DNA from: Candidatus Woesearchaeota archaeon
Lineage (GTDB): Archaea > Nanobdellota > Nanobdellia > Woesearchaeales > 21-14-0-10-32-9
Direction: 5' to 3'
DNA length: 6,673 nt
Assembly (NCBI GenBank): GCA_007117145.1
Contig: SKHC01000072.1
Location: 1 to 6,673, forward strand
Shown: one piece after another, positions 1 to 5,146 of the stretch
How positions within the stretch are numbered: the first letter of the stretch is position 1
How the letters are laid out: every line of letters begins with the position of its first letter
Notes under the pieces: model-generated
What the model saw: only the letters and a program-made list of their open reading frames with translations
The model's database searches: none
What the model was told of the DNA's origin: nothing
Position numbers and translations under genes: made by a program

Positions 1-1
1 A

Positions 2-469
2 AAAAAAGTTATGCGTATGAGAGCTTATAGTATTTGTAGCTCTAATGATGATAGTTACTTAGGATTTTGTGTTAAGCTTGTTGAAGATGGTTTTGCAAGT
101 AAAGTTTTCAATGAATCAAAAGAAGGAGATGAGTTTGAAATTGTTGCTCCTTTTTACAGCATGATAAAAGAGCATTATCACAGCAATTTTAATTTTACTT
201 TGCTTATGAGTTATAAAAAAAAAGAGAATGTTTTGTTTGATGAATTTTTTACTAAGCTTTCAAAAAATGATAATTTTGATTACAAGGTTACGTTAACACA
301 AGATTCTTGGGCTGGTTTAGTTGGAAGAGTTCAAAATCATTTGAATTTTGATCTTAGCAACACTACGTTTTACATTTGTGGTTTAAAAGAGTTGGTTTTG
401 GAAACAAAGCAGTTCTTGATAGATAAAGGTGTAGATGTAAACTCGATTAGAATTGAAAGATATAATTAA
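2..469 (+). CDS. Ferredoxin-NADP reductase-like flavoprotein, 5'-partial, NAD-loop apparently deleted
   Basis: This is the C-terminal part of an FNR-superfamily oxidoreductase, a family that passes electrons between NAD(P)H and a protein partner through FAD. Numbering from the ATG at 11, RAYS (4-7) is the FAD-binding RxYS motif. The stretch GDEFEI (39-44) ends the flavin domain, and GRVQ (105-108) and YICG (121-124) belong to the nucleotide-binding domain. The frame stays open to the window edge, and the FAD barrel normally has about 40 or more residues before RxYS, so the ATG at 11 is probably internal. Between residues 44 and 47 the sequence jumps from the end of the flavin domain straight into APFYSM, which normally follows the GTGIAP loop. 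The GPFG segment and the GTG pyrophosphate loop, roughly 25 residues, are missing. The reading frame is intact, so this is a shortened variant, a decaying gene or an assembly deletion. The family call is firm; activity is doubtful. Confidence 0.75.
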   Translation, partial: KKVMRMRAYSICSSNDDSYLGFCVKLVEDGFASKVFNESKEGDEFEIVAPFYSMIKEHYHSNFNFTLLMSYKKKENVLFDEFFTKLSKNDNFDYKVTLTQDSWAGLVGRVQNHLNFDLSNTTFYICGLKELVLETKQFLIDKGVDVNSIRIERYN

Positions 470-484
470 AAAAAAAGAAAAAAA
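468..484 (-). terminator. Oligo-T terminator of the small membrane protein gene
   Basis: On the minus strand this is seven T, one C, then nine T, starting about 10 nt past the stop codon at 494-496. Archaeal RNA polymerase terminates at such T-tracts without needing a hairpin. On the plus strand the T-rich stretch at 485-500 could serve the convergent FNR-like gene in the same way. Confidence 0.55.
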
Positions 485-493
485 TGTTTTTAT

Positions 494-898
494 TTATTTA
501 CCCCATGCTAAGATTCCAAGGTATACTAGGTTTACTAGTGGAATCGCCATAAGTACACATGTCCATTCAGGTAATCTTCTTATCTTCGCTATGAAGTAGA
601 ATAAGTATACCATTCCTGCCAAGACTATTAGTCCTCCAAGTATTGGAATAAATCCTCCAAATATTATGATTAGTGTCCACCACCATTCTTTTTTTGCTAT
701 CTGCGTAATTAAGTATATGTTAGCAAATGGTATCCATGCGAGCCACCCGTTTTCTGTCTTTGTTCTTCTAGCTAGTGTCATTAATGCAAATGCTTGGTAT
801 ATGTACATTAAAAGTGCTATGAATAGTATTCCGCCAAGTATTCCAAGACTTAATGCTAACATGCCACCAGTTCCTATTTGTTCTAAAAATTGTTCCAT
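494..898 (-). CDS. Small four-helix membrane protein, DUF5684-like
   Basis: The 134-residue product is almost entirely hydrophobic, with likely helices near residues 13-40, 52-68, 72-106 and 112-132. Two similar elements are visible: a tryptophan-rich approach to IPFAN (56-60) and a second IPLVN (119-123). A short basic loop, LARRTKTENGW, follows the first helix. This pattern resembles the DUF5684 family of small membrane proteins found in bacteria and archaea, whose function is unknown. The ATG at 898 is supported by GGGGG at 909-913 about 10 nt upstream on the minus strand and by a TATA-like element further up. The gene stands alone, convergent with the FNR-like gene and followed by a T-tract. 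The DUF name is from memory of the motif pattern and could be a sister family. Confidence 0.75.
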   Translation of the reverse strand: MEQFLEQIGTGGMLALSLGILGGILFIALLMYIYQAFALMTLARRTKTENGWLAWIPFANIYLITQIAKKEWWWTLIIIFGGFIPILGGLIVLAGMVYLFYFIAKIRRLPEWTCVLMAIPLVNLVYLGILAWGK

Positions 899-948
899 TA
901 TTACGTTACCCCCTAAAATATTTTATACTACTACTTGTGCAGTGATAG

Positions 949-956
949 TTTATAAA
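949..956 (-). promoter_or_regulatory. TATA box for the small membrane protein gene
   Basis: TTTATAAA lies about 50 nt before the ATG at 898, which puts a transcription start near 925 and leaves a leader of roughly 27 nt containing the G-rich Shine-Dalgarno at 909-913. The element is self-complementary, so it could also fire rightward. Confidence 0.4.
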
Positions 957-1030
957 TATTGCCCTGGTTTCGTAAGATTTCCGGTTTTTTTTAGGAAAAG
1001 ATTATTAATTCATTTTTATTAATCGTAAGT

Positions 1031-1038
1031 GAGGTGAT
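1031..1038 (+). promoter_or_regulatory. Shine-Dalgarno GAGGTGAT preceding an AUA codon
   Basis: This is an extended match to the anti-Shine-Dalgarno of 16S rRNA and the longest such match in the window. It ends 5 nt before the ATA at 1044, and no ATG, GTG or TTG stands at the expected position. It therefore decides the likely start of the small ORF that follows. Confidence 0.5.
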
Positions 1039-1043
1039 TCAAA

Positions 1044-1142
1044 ATAGAAATCATAGAAGATGAAGAGGATTTTCTCATAGTCAAATTGTCTAGAAAAGAA
1101 TACGTGCAAATAGATAAAATAATAAGACTTTCTAATTCGTAA
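1044..1142 (+). CDS. Tiny ORF (32 codons) with AUA in the start position
   Basis: Reading from the ATA at 1044 gives a 32-residue product with an acidic start (EIIEDEED), a hydrophobic strand (FLIVKL) and an amphipathic stretch (EYVQIDKIIRL). A stop (TGA at 1035) sits just upstream in frame, so the ORF cannot extend further back. Support for a real gene is the strong Shine-Dalgarno with 5-nt spacing, protein-like alternation of charged and hydrophobic residues, and a stop at 1140-1142 only 3 bp from the end of the convergent phosphatase gene, as expected in a compact genome. No canonical start codon is present: it may use AUA, or the start may have been lost by mutation or misread. I do not recognise the family. 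Small regulatory or antitoxin-like proteins can look like this, but that is only a guess. Confidence 0.4.
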   Translation: MEIIEDEEDFLIVKLSRKEYVQIDKIIRLSNS

Positions 1143-1145
1143 AAT

Positions 1146-1685
1146 TTATGATAAGTTTTTAATTGTATCAACGATTTCGTCGAAGGATTTTACTCTGTAT
1201 CCTCTAAAATCTTGGTTCCAAGGCCTGTCTAGCAAGATACCTCTACCTTGAAATCCGTAAATATTTTTCGTGTGATCGTCAATTAAAACGTCACCTTTGA
1301 AAACTGTTTTATTCTCTCCGAAATGAATTCCTTCATAGGGAATATTATGGCTTGAGAGCCAATCTAAAGTGTGATGCTCAAGTCCTCTTAATTGGTTAGT
1401 AACTATATGTATTTTTCCAATATCTGATAATTCTTCCATGAATTCTAGTGCTCCTTCGTAGGGTTTTGATTCTGAAAATAATGGTTTTGCCCATTCATAG
1501 AAATGTGTTGGCAGTCTTATGTTTGGAAAGCTTTTCTTTAAGTCCCATTCTCTGACTTCATCATGTTCCTTAACCCCATCAGAATTAGTTTTGGAGTAGG
1601 TCTCTATCAAAGAGTCTATCATGTTTCTTTGAACTCCGTCAACATCCACTCCTAAGATTTTCTTTTCTCTTAAATTAAGATACAT
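1146..1685 (-). CDS. HAD-superfamily phosphatase, 5'(3')-deoxyribonucleotidase (NT5C)-like
   Basis: The 179-residue cytoplasmic protein probably removes phosphate from a nucleotide or similar small substrate. The HAD motifs are in order: motif I DVDGV (14-18), with D14 the expected nucleophile and D16 the acid/base; motif II threonine in IVTNQ (T96); the motif III lysine around K126 or K130; and motif IV as DVLIDDHTKN (132-141), with D136/D137 for magnesium. A helical cap lies between motifs I and II. Length and the LIDDHTKN pattern fit the NT5C family of deoxyribonucleotidases; substrate cannot be read from sequence. The start at 1685 is chosen because motif I lies only 13 residues in and a TATA box sits 27 nt upstream with no Shine-Dalgarno, which indicates a leaderless mRNA. 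The gene is divergent from the winged-helix regulator. Confidence 0.8.
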   Translation of the reverse strand: MYLNLREKKILGVDVDGVQRNMIDSLIETYSKTNSDGVKEHDEVREWDLKKSFPNIRLPTHFYEWAKPLFSESKPYEGALEFMEELSDIGKIHIVTNQLRGLEHHTLDWLSSHNIPYEGIHFGENKTVFKGDVLIDDHTKNIYGFQGRGILLDRPWNQDFRGYRVKSFDEIVDTIKNLS

Positions 1686-1708
1686 AAAGAGAAAGAAATA
1701 ACTGACAA

Positions 1709-1717
1709 AATATAAAT
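1709..1717 (-). promoter_or_regulatory. TATA box of a leaderless promoter (phosphatase gene)
   Basis: On the minus strand this reads ATTTATATT, centred about 27 nt before the ATG at 1685. That places the transcription start at or next to the start codon. The 15 bases before the ATG contain no Shine-Dalgarno, which fits a leaderless transcript. Confidence 0.6.
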
Positions 1718-1751
1718 GTTTCCACTTAAAAGTTAATAACTAGTTTGGTTA

Positions 1752-1762
1752 AATTATTAAAT
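1752..1762 (+). promoter_or_regulatory. Weak TATA-like element for the winged-helix regulator
   Basis: The A/T-only stretch AATTATTAAAT is centred about 26 nt before the ATG at 1784, which has no Shine-Dalgarno. By analogy with the other leaderless starts here it is the likely promoter, though its match to the TATA consensus is weaker. Confidence 0.35.
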
Positions 1763-1783
1763 GTGTTTATCTTTCGGATTTTT

Positions 1784-2257
1784 ATGGTTGATAAAAAGTA
1801 TTTGTTTGCAACTCTTGGAATTATAACGTTCTTTGTGTTCTCTGTTACCATGATAACTATCTACGTTCAGGAAAACTATACTATAACCGCTGTTTGTGGT
1901 TGTGAAACGTCTATTTACCAAGTTCTTGTAGCTTTGGCAAGTCTTGGCTTGTTTACAGGAAGCATAACTTATTACTTTCACAGTAAAATGATTGATAAAG
2001 AAAAAAGAGTTTTCAATAGAAAGATAAGGAAAACGCTTGATTTCTTAAGCTCTGATGAAAAAAAGATAATCACAAACTTAATTGAAAGTGAAGGTAAAAA
2101 AACCCAAAGCAAACTTAGCAAAGACATCAGTATGTCTAATGTTAAGTTACATAGAAAATTGAAAGACTTAGAGGCAAAAAAACTAATTTTTAAAAAGAAG
2201 AAAGGTATGACTCACACAATTCATTTAAACGAAGAGTTAGTCGAGGTTTTCTGCTAA
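1784..2257 (+). CDS. Membrane-anchored winged-helix transcriptional regulator (COG2512-like) with outer CGC motif
   Basis: The 157-residue product has two N-terminal membrane helices (about 6-28 and 46-65), a charged linker, and a C-terminal winged helix (about 85-155). In the latter, DEKKIITNLIE opens the domain, QSKLSKDISMSNVKLHRKL (108-126) is the helix-turn-helix, and KKKKGMTHTIHL forms the wing. This arrangement matches predicted membrane-associated archaeal regulators of the COG2512 type. The short loop between the helices should lie outside the cell and carries C38-G39-C40; the only other cysteine is the last residue, C157. The frame extends upstream to a TTG at 1745 and a GTG at 1763, but the ATG at 1784 fits a TATA-like element 26 nt upstream and gives a clean membrane helix. 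The gene ends 51 nt before the thiol-relay operon on the same strand, so it may regulate it; this is inferred from position. Confidence 0.75.
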   Translation: MVDKKYLFATLGIITFFVFSVTMITIYVQENYTITAVCGCETSIYQVLVALASLGLFTGSITYYFHSKMIDKEKRVFNRKIRKTLDFLSSDEKKIITNLIESEGKKTQSKLSKDISMSNVKLHRKLKDLEAKKLIFKKKKGMTHTIHLNEELVEVFC

Positions 2258-2278
2258 TTTCATTTTTTGAAACTAACA

Positions 2279-2286
2279 TTTATAAA
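2279..2286 (+). promoter_or_regulatory. TATA box of the thiol-relay operon, leaderless
   Basis: TTTATAAA is centred 26-27 nt before the ATG at 2309, so transcription should begin at the start codon. It decides the start: the upstream ATG at 2267 lies before the promoter and would add 14 residues ahead of a normal signal peptide. Confidence 0.65.
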
Positions 2287-2308
2287 CTATTTCACATTAC
2301 GAAATAGT

Positions 2309-3193
2309 ATGAAGAAATTATTACTCGTGCTATTAATTGGACTTATAAGTTTCAATTTGGTGAGTGCTGAAACTGTTGACCTTCCAGTTTTTGGAGAATT
2401 AGAAGTTTCTGAGATGCCTTTAGTTTTGGCCACGATACTTATTGCTACAGCTGATGGTTTTAATCCTTGTAGCATATGGGTTTTATTATTTCTTTTAGGC
2501 ATGATTATTCACACAGGCTCAAGGAAAAGAATTGCTTTGATTGGTGGAACTTTCCTTTTAGTTACTGCCACAATTTATGGTATCTTCATTGCTGGAATAA
2601 TAACTATTTTCAGTTTTATGAGCTATATTGACTGGCTTATATACTTAGTTGTGACCATTGCTTTAATTTTTGGATTGGTTAATGTAAAGGATTATTTTTG
2701 GTACAAGAAAGGTATAAGCTTTACAATCCCAGATAAATACAAACCTAAGTTTTTCAAAAAAGTTAGAGAGTTGATTAAAAAAGAAAGCATATTCGCCCTA
2801 ATTGGAGGTACTGTTCTTATGGCTGCTGGAATTGCAATAGTTGAGCTTCCTTGCACTGCAGGTCTTCCTTTAGTTTGGAGTGGAATCGTTACCGAAAGTG
2901 GAGTTACATCATTTTATGCTTACTTACTACTATATATTTTCATGTATTTACTTATTGAAATAATTATTTTAATCTCGGTTTTAGTTACTTTAAAGTCTTT
3001 TAAGATGGATGAATTTAAAGGAAGAGCTCTAAAACTTGTAGGTGGAATACTAATTATTGCTTTAGCACTAGTATTATTATTTGACAGAAGTATTATGTAT
3101 AACATAACAGGTGTTTTAGCTGTTATGATGGGAAGCATAGTTTTAAGTATTACTATAATATTACTAGATAAGTTGGTGTTTAAAAGAAAATGA
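2309..3193 (+). CDS. CcdA/DsbD-like transmembrane thiol-disulfide electron carrier
   Basis: This 294-residue membrane protein likely carries reducing equivalents from a cytoplasmic dithiol to a thioredoxin-fold protein outside. Residues 1-20 form a signal peptide ending in VSA. About seven helices follow (36-66, 75-100, 108-126, 161-192, 201-228, 241-260, 264-288). One cysteine lies in each of the two expected helices: C54 in FNPCS (helix 1) and C182 in ELPCTAG (helix 4), matching the PC pair of CcdA/DsbD that forms the intramembrane disulfide. A basic loop (127-158) separates the two halves. The signal peptide and an extra last helix make it longer than minimal CcdA. The start at 2309 is set by the signal peptide and the TATA box. 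It is first in an operon and overlaps the lipoyl-carrier gene by 4 nt (ATGA). No cytochrome c maturation genes are seen nearby. Confidence 0.82.
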   Translation: MKKLLLVLLIGLISFNLVSAETVDLPVFGELEVSEMPLVLATILIATADGFNPCSIWVLLFLLGMIIHTGSRKRIALIGGTFLLVTATIYGIFIAGIITIFSFMSYIDWLIYLVVTIALIFGLVNVKDYFWYKKGISFTIPDKYKPKFFKKVRELIKKESIFALIGGTVLMAAGIAIVELPCTAGLPLVWSGIVTESGVTSFYAYLLLYIFMYLLIEIIILISVLVTLKSFKMDEFKGRALKLVGGILIIALALVLLFDRSIMYNITGVLAVMMGSIVLSITIILLDKLVFKRK

Positions 3194-3564
3194 GTTTTCC
3201 AGACAAGTATAAATATAATAAAGACCACACGTGGGTTGAAGAGTCAAATAATAAAGTAACTCTTGGAGTGATTCAAAAAAGTATTGATATGGCTGGCGAA
3301 ATAGTTTTTGTTAACCTGCCAAAAGTTGGGGATGTTCTTGAAATTGGAAAACCATACGTTAGCTTAGAGTCAGTTAAAGCTTCCGTTGAGCTAAAAAGCC
3401 CTGTGAAAGGAAGAGTTGTAGAGGTTAATGAAAAAGTCTTTGATAACCCTGATTTGTTAAACAAAGACTCTTTTAAAAACTATATAGCTATAGTTAAGAC
3501 GGAAAAAGTTGAAGATCTGCTTGATAGCAAAAAAGCACAAGAGTATTATGGAGGTAAAAAATGA
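3190..3564 (+). CDS. GcvH-like lipoyl carrier protein outside a glycine cleavage context
   Basis: The 124-residue cytoplasmic protein has the full H-protein fold pattern: HTWVEE (13-18), GEIVFVNLPKVGDVL (36-50), the lipoylation site SLESVKAS (58-65) with K63 as the acceptor lysine, then SPVKGRVVEVN (70-80) and NPDLLNKDSF (87-96). Canonical H proteins carry amino groups on lipoate for glycine cleavage, but no GcvT or GcvP gene is present here. The residues around the site differ from the usual ESVKAASD (here SVKASVELKS), and the usual GW after the NxDPY-like element is replaced (NYIAIVK). It overlaps both flanking genes by 4 nt and sits between a CcdA-like protein and a thioredoxin lipoprotein, which points to a redox use of the lipoyl dithiol. 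Lipoate-binding proteins with non-GCS roles are known from the sHdr sulfur-oxidation system. Role here is inferred. Confidence 0.82.
   Translation: MSFPDKYKYNKDHTWVEESNNKVTLGVIQKSIDMAGEIVFVNLPKVGDVLEIGKPYVSLESVKASVELKSPVKGRVVEVNEKVFDNPDLLNKDSFKNYIAIVKTEKVEDLLDSKKAQEYYGGKK
3550..3555 (+). promoter_or_regulatory. Shine-Dalgarno GGAGGT for the thioredoxin lipoprotein
   Basis: A perfect GGAGGT ends 5 nt before the ATG at 3561, inside the end of the lipoyl-carrier gene. It supports this start and suggests strong translation of the internal gene, in contrast to the leaderless first gene. Confidence 0.6.
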
Positions 3565-3968
3565 AATATTTCGTATTATTTTTATTACTGCTGGCAAGTT
3601 GCCAAGCGAGTGTTGATGAGCCCGGAAACGAGGTTCCTACAAGCCTTGAAGAATTAAGTAACCCAGACAAGTTAAGTGTTTATTATTTCCATGGAGATGG
3701 TTGTCCTATTTGTGAACAGCAAAAGCCTTTTATGGATAGACTTGAAAGAGAGTACGATATCGATGTTGTAAGACTTGAAATCTATTATAATAGAGTAAAC
3801 CAACAATTATTCAGGGAAGTATCTGCTGTTTATAACACTGAGCCTAGAGGAGTTCCAACAACTTTTATAGGTGAAGAATCTTGGATTGGCTACAACGCCA
3901 GAATAGGCGGTCAAATCGAATCATACATTGTTGAATGTTTGCAAAACGGGTGTGAAGAGCTTATATGA
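3561..3968 (+). CDS. Thioredoxin-fold lipoprotein with CPIC active site
   Basis: The 135-residue product begins with a lipoprotein signal whose lipobox is LASC (C14), so it is probably anchored on the outer face of the membrane. The thioredoxin domain follows: strand LSVYYFHGDG (38-47), active site C48-P-I-C51, helix, strand DVVRLEI (68-74), and the cis-proline loop GVPT with P99. A second cysteine pair near the end (C126 and C131) probably forms a structural disulfide or an auxiliary redox site. It lies directly downstream of the lipoyl carrier and overlaps it and the flavin reductase gene by ATGA on both sides. The natural partner is the CcdA-like protein, whose homologues reduce thioredoxin-like proteins outside the membrane. 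It could be a reductase, or an oxidase or isomerase; the operon favours a reductase. Confidence 0.85.
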   Translation: MKYFVLFLLLLASCQASVDEPGNEVPTSLEELSNPDKLSVYYFHGDGCPICEQQKPFMDRLEREYDIDVVRLEIYYNRVNQQLFREVSAVYNTEPRGVPTTFIGEESWIGYNARIGGQIESYIVECLQNGCEELI

Positions 3969-5146
3969 ATGTAATAATCATAGGTGCAGGTACAAGTGGA
4001 GTTGAAACTGCAAGGCAGATCAGGTTTAAAAATAAAAGTATTAATGTAACACTTATTGATAGTGAGGGTGAAAATCAGTATAGTCCTTGTAGTCTTCCTT
4101 ACTTCGTTGAAGGTAAAATTAAAGACGTATCTGTTTATGATAACTTTGAATTAGATTCTATTAATTATTATAGAAAGTTTAAACCAATAAAGTTAACTAA
4201 AGACACACTTACAATTAAAGGAAAGGAAACTCTTGATTTAGAATATGATAAATTAGTAATAGCAATTGGTAGCTCACCTATTAAGATTTTAGATGAAGGC
4301 TTTGTTTTAAAAACAAAGAAAGACGCAGAGAAAATAAAAAAACTCAAAGGCAGTTTCAAAATAATCGGTGCAGGCTACATAGGATTAGAGCTTGCAGCAA
4401 GCCTTGCTTTAAAAAAGAACAAAGTGTTAGTTGTTGAAAAACAAGATAAAATTATGCCTGGTTTAGATGATGACTTGGCTGAGTACGTTCAAAGTTACCT
4501 TGAAAGCATAGGTGTTAAATTTAAACTCAAATTCAAAGGAGAAATAAATTCATTAAAATACGACCATTTAATCCAATGCGTTGGTTTTAAACCAAACGAT
4601 GAAATATTCAAAACTTTGAATTTGAAATACGATAAAGGCTTGAAAATTAACGATGACGTTTTCGTTGTTGGCGATCTAGCTAGAACAAAAAACAAAGTTA
4701 CTAATGATTACGAGAATTGTATGTTTGCAAACATAGCAGTAAAACAAGCAAAAATCGTTGCCGAAAATGTTTTGGGTGGAAAACAAGATTATGAAGGATT
4801 TGTACTTAACGCCGTTTCTAAAGTTGGTGATTTAACCATAGGTATTGTTGGAAGTAAAGCAGAAGTTGTAGGTAAATACAAGGGTTTAGATAAATACGCA
4901 TCTTGTAATGGTAAAGATTTCATTGTAAAGCTATACACTGACAGAAAAGGCGTTATTAAAGGAGGTCAAATAATTGGTTTTTCAGATGTCGCAGGCAGAC
5001 TTAACATGTTATCTTCATTTGTTGATAGAAGTGTTTATGATTTAGTTGAAGTTGATACTTGTTATAATCCTTGTGTGAGTCCAATTCATGACCCTTTAGT
5101 TTCAGCAGGCAGTATTGTTATAAAAAAACTTGAATATTTAAAATGA
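3965..5146 (+). CDS. FAD/NAD(P)H disulfide reductase, CoA-disulfide reductase/NADH oxidase class
   Basis: The 393-residue cytoplasmic flavoenzyme has the FAD fold GAGTSG (7-12) with acidic D32 closing it, then a single redox cysteine, C42, in YSPCSLPYF. This is the single-cysteine arrangement of CoA-disulfide reductase and NADH oxidase/peroxidase, not the CxxxxC of dihydrolipoamide dehydrogenase. A second dinucleotide fold is GAGYIG (135-140), with E158 at the end of its second strand, which suggests NADH over NADPH. VFVVGD (232-237) is the C-terminal FAD motif, and a dimerisation domain follows from about 275. At 366-370 two cysteines (TCYNPC) occupy the place where CoA-disulfide reductases usually have a tyrosine/proline motif; these could face C42 of the other subunit. 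The protein is shorter than the usual 440-450 residues. It lies in the operon with overlaps on both sides, and the likely role is to reduce the lipoyl group on the H-like protein. Confidence 0.85.
   Translation: MNVIIIGAGTSGVETARQIRFKNKSINVTLIDSEGENQYSPCSLPYFVEGKIKDVSVYDNFELDSINYYRKFKPIKLTKDTLTIKGKETLDLEYDKLVIAIGSSPIKILDEGFVLKTKKDAEKIKKLKGSFKIIGAGYIGLELAASLALKKNKVLVVEKQDKIMPGLDDDLAEYVQSYLESIGVKFKLKFKGEINSLKYDHLIQCVGFKPNDEIFKTLNLKYDKGLKINDDVFVVGDLARTKNKVTNDYENCMFANIAVKQAKIVAENVLGGKQDYEGFVLNAVSKVGDLTIGIVGSKAEVVGKYKGLDKYASCNGKDFIVKLYTDRKGVIKGGQIIGFSDVAGRLNMLSSFVDRSVYDLVEVDTCYNPCVSPIHDPLVSAGSIVIKKLEYLK

Noticed and set aside
978..998. Inverted repeat TTTCC/GGAAA with an 11-nt loop including eight T
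   Set aside because: Only five base pairs with a long loop. There is no upstream plus-strand gene to terminate, and an operator role cannot be supported from one copy.
666..1022. 118-codon plus-strand ORF
   Set aside because: It lies mostly antisense to the four-helix membrane protein gene, has no protein-like pattern, and its 3' part runs through that gene's promoter region.
2309..3193. Cytochrome c biogenesis as the role of the CcdA-like protein
   Set aside because: No other cytochrome c maturation gene and no CXXCH-bearing protein is visible in the window; the neighbours point to a general thiol relay.
3965..5146. Dihydrolipoamide dehydrogenase as the name of the flavin reductase
   Set aside because: Despite the lipoyl neighbour, the active site has a single cysteine (YSPCSLP) and not the CxxxxC pair of dihydrolipoamide dehydrogenase; it groups by motif with CoA-disulfide reductase and NADH oxidase.
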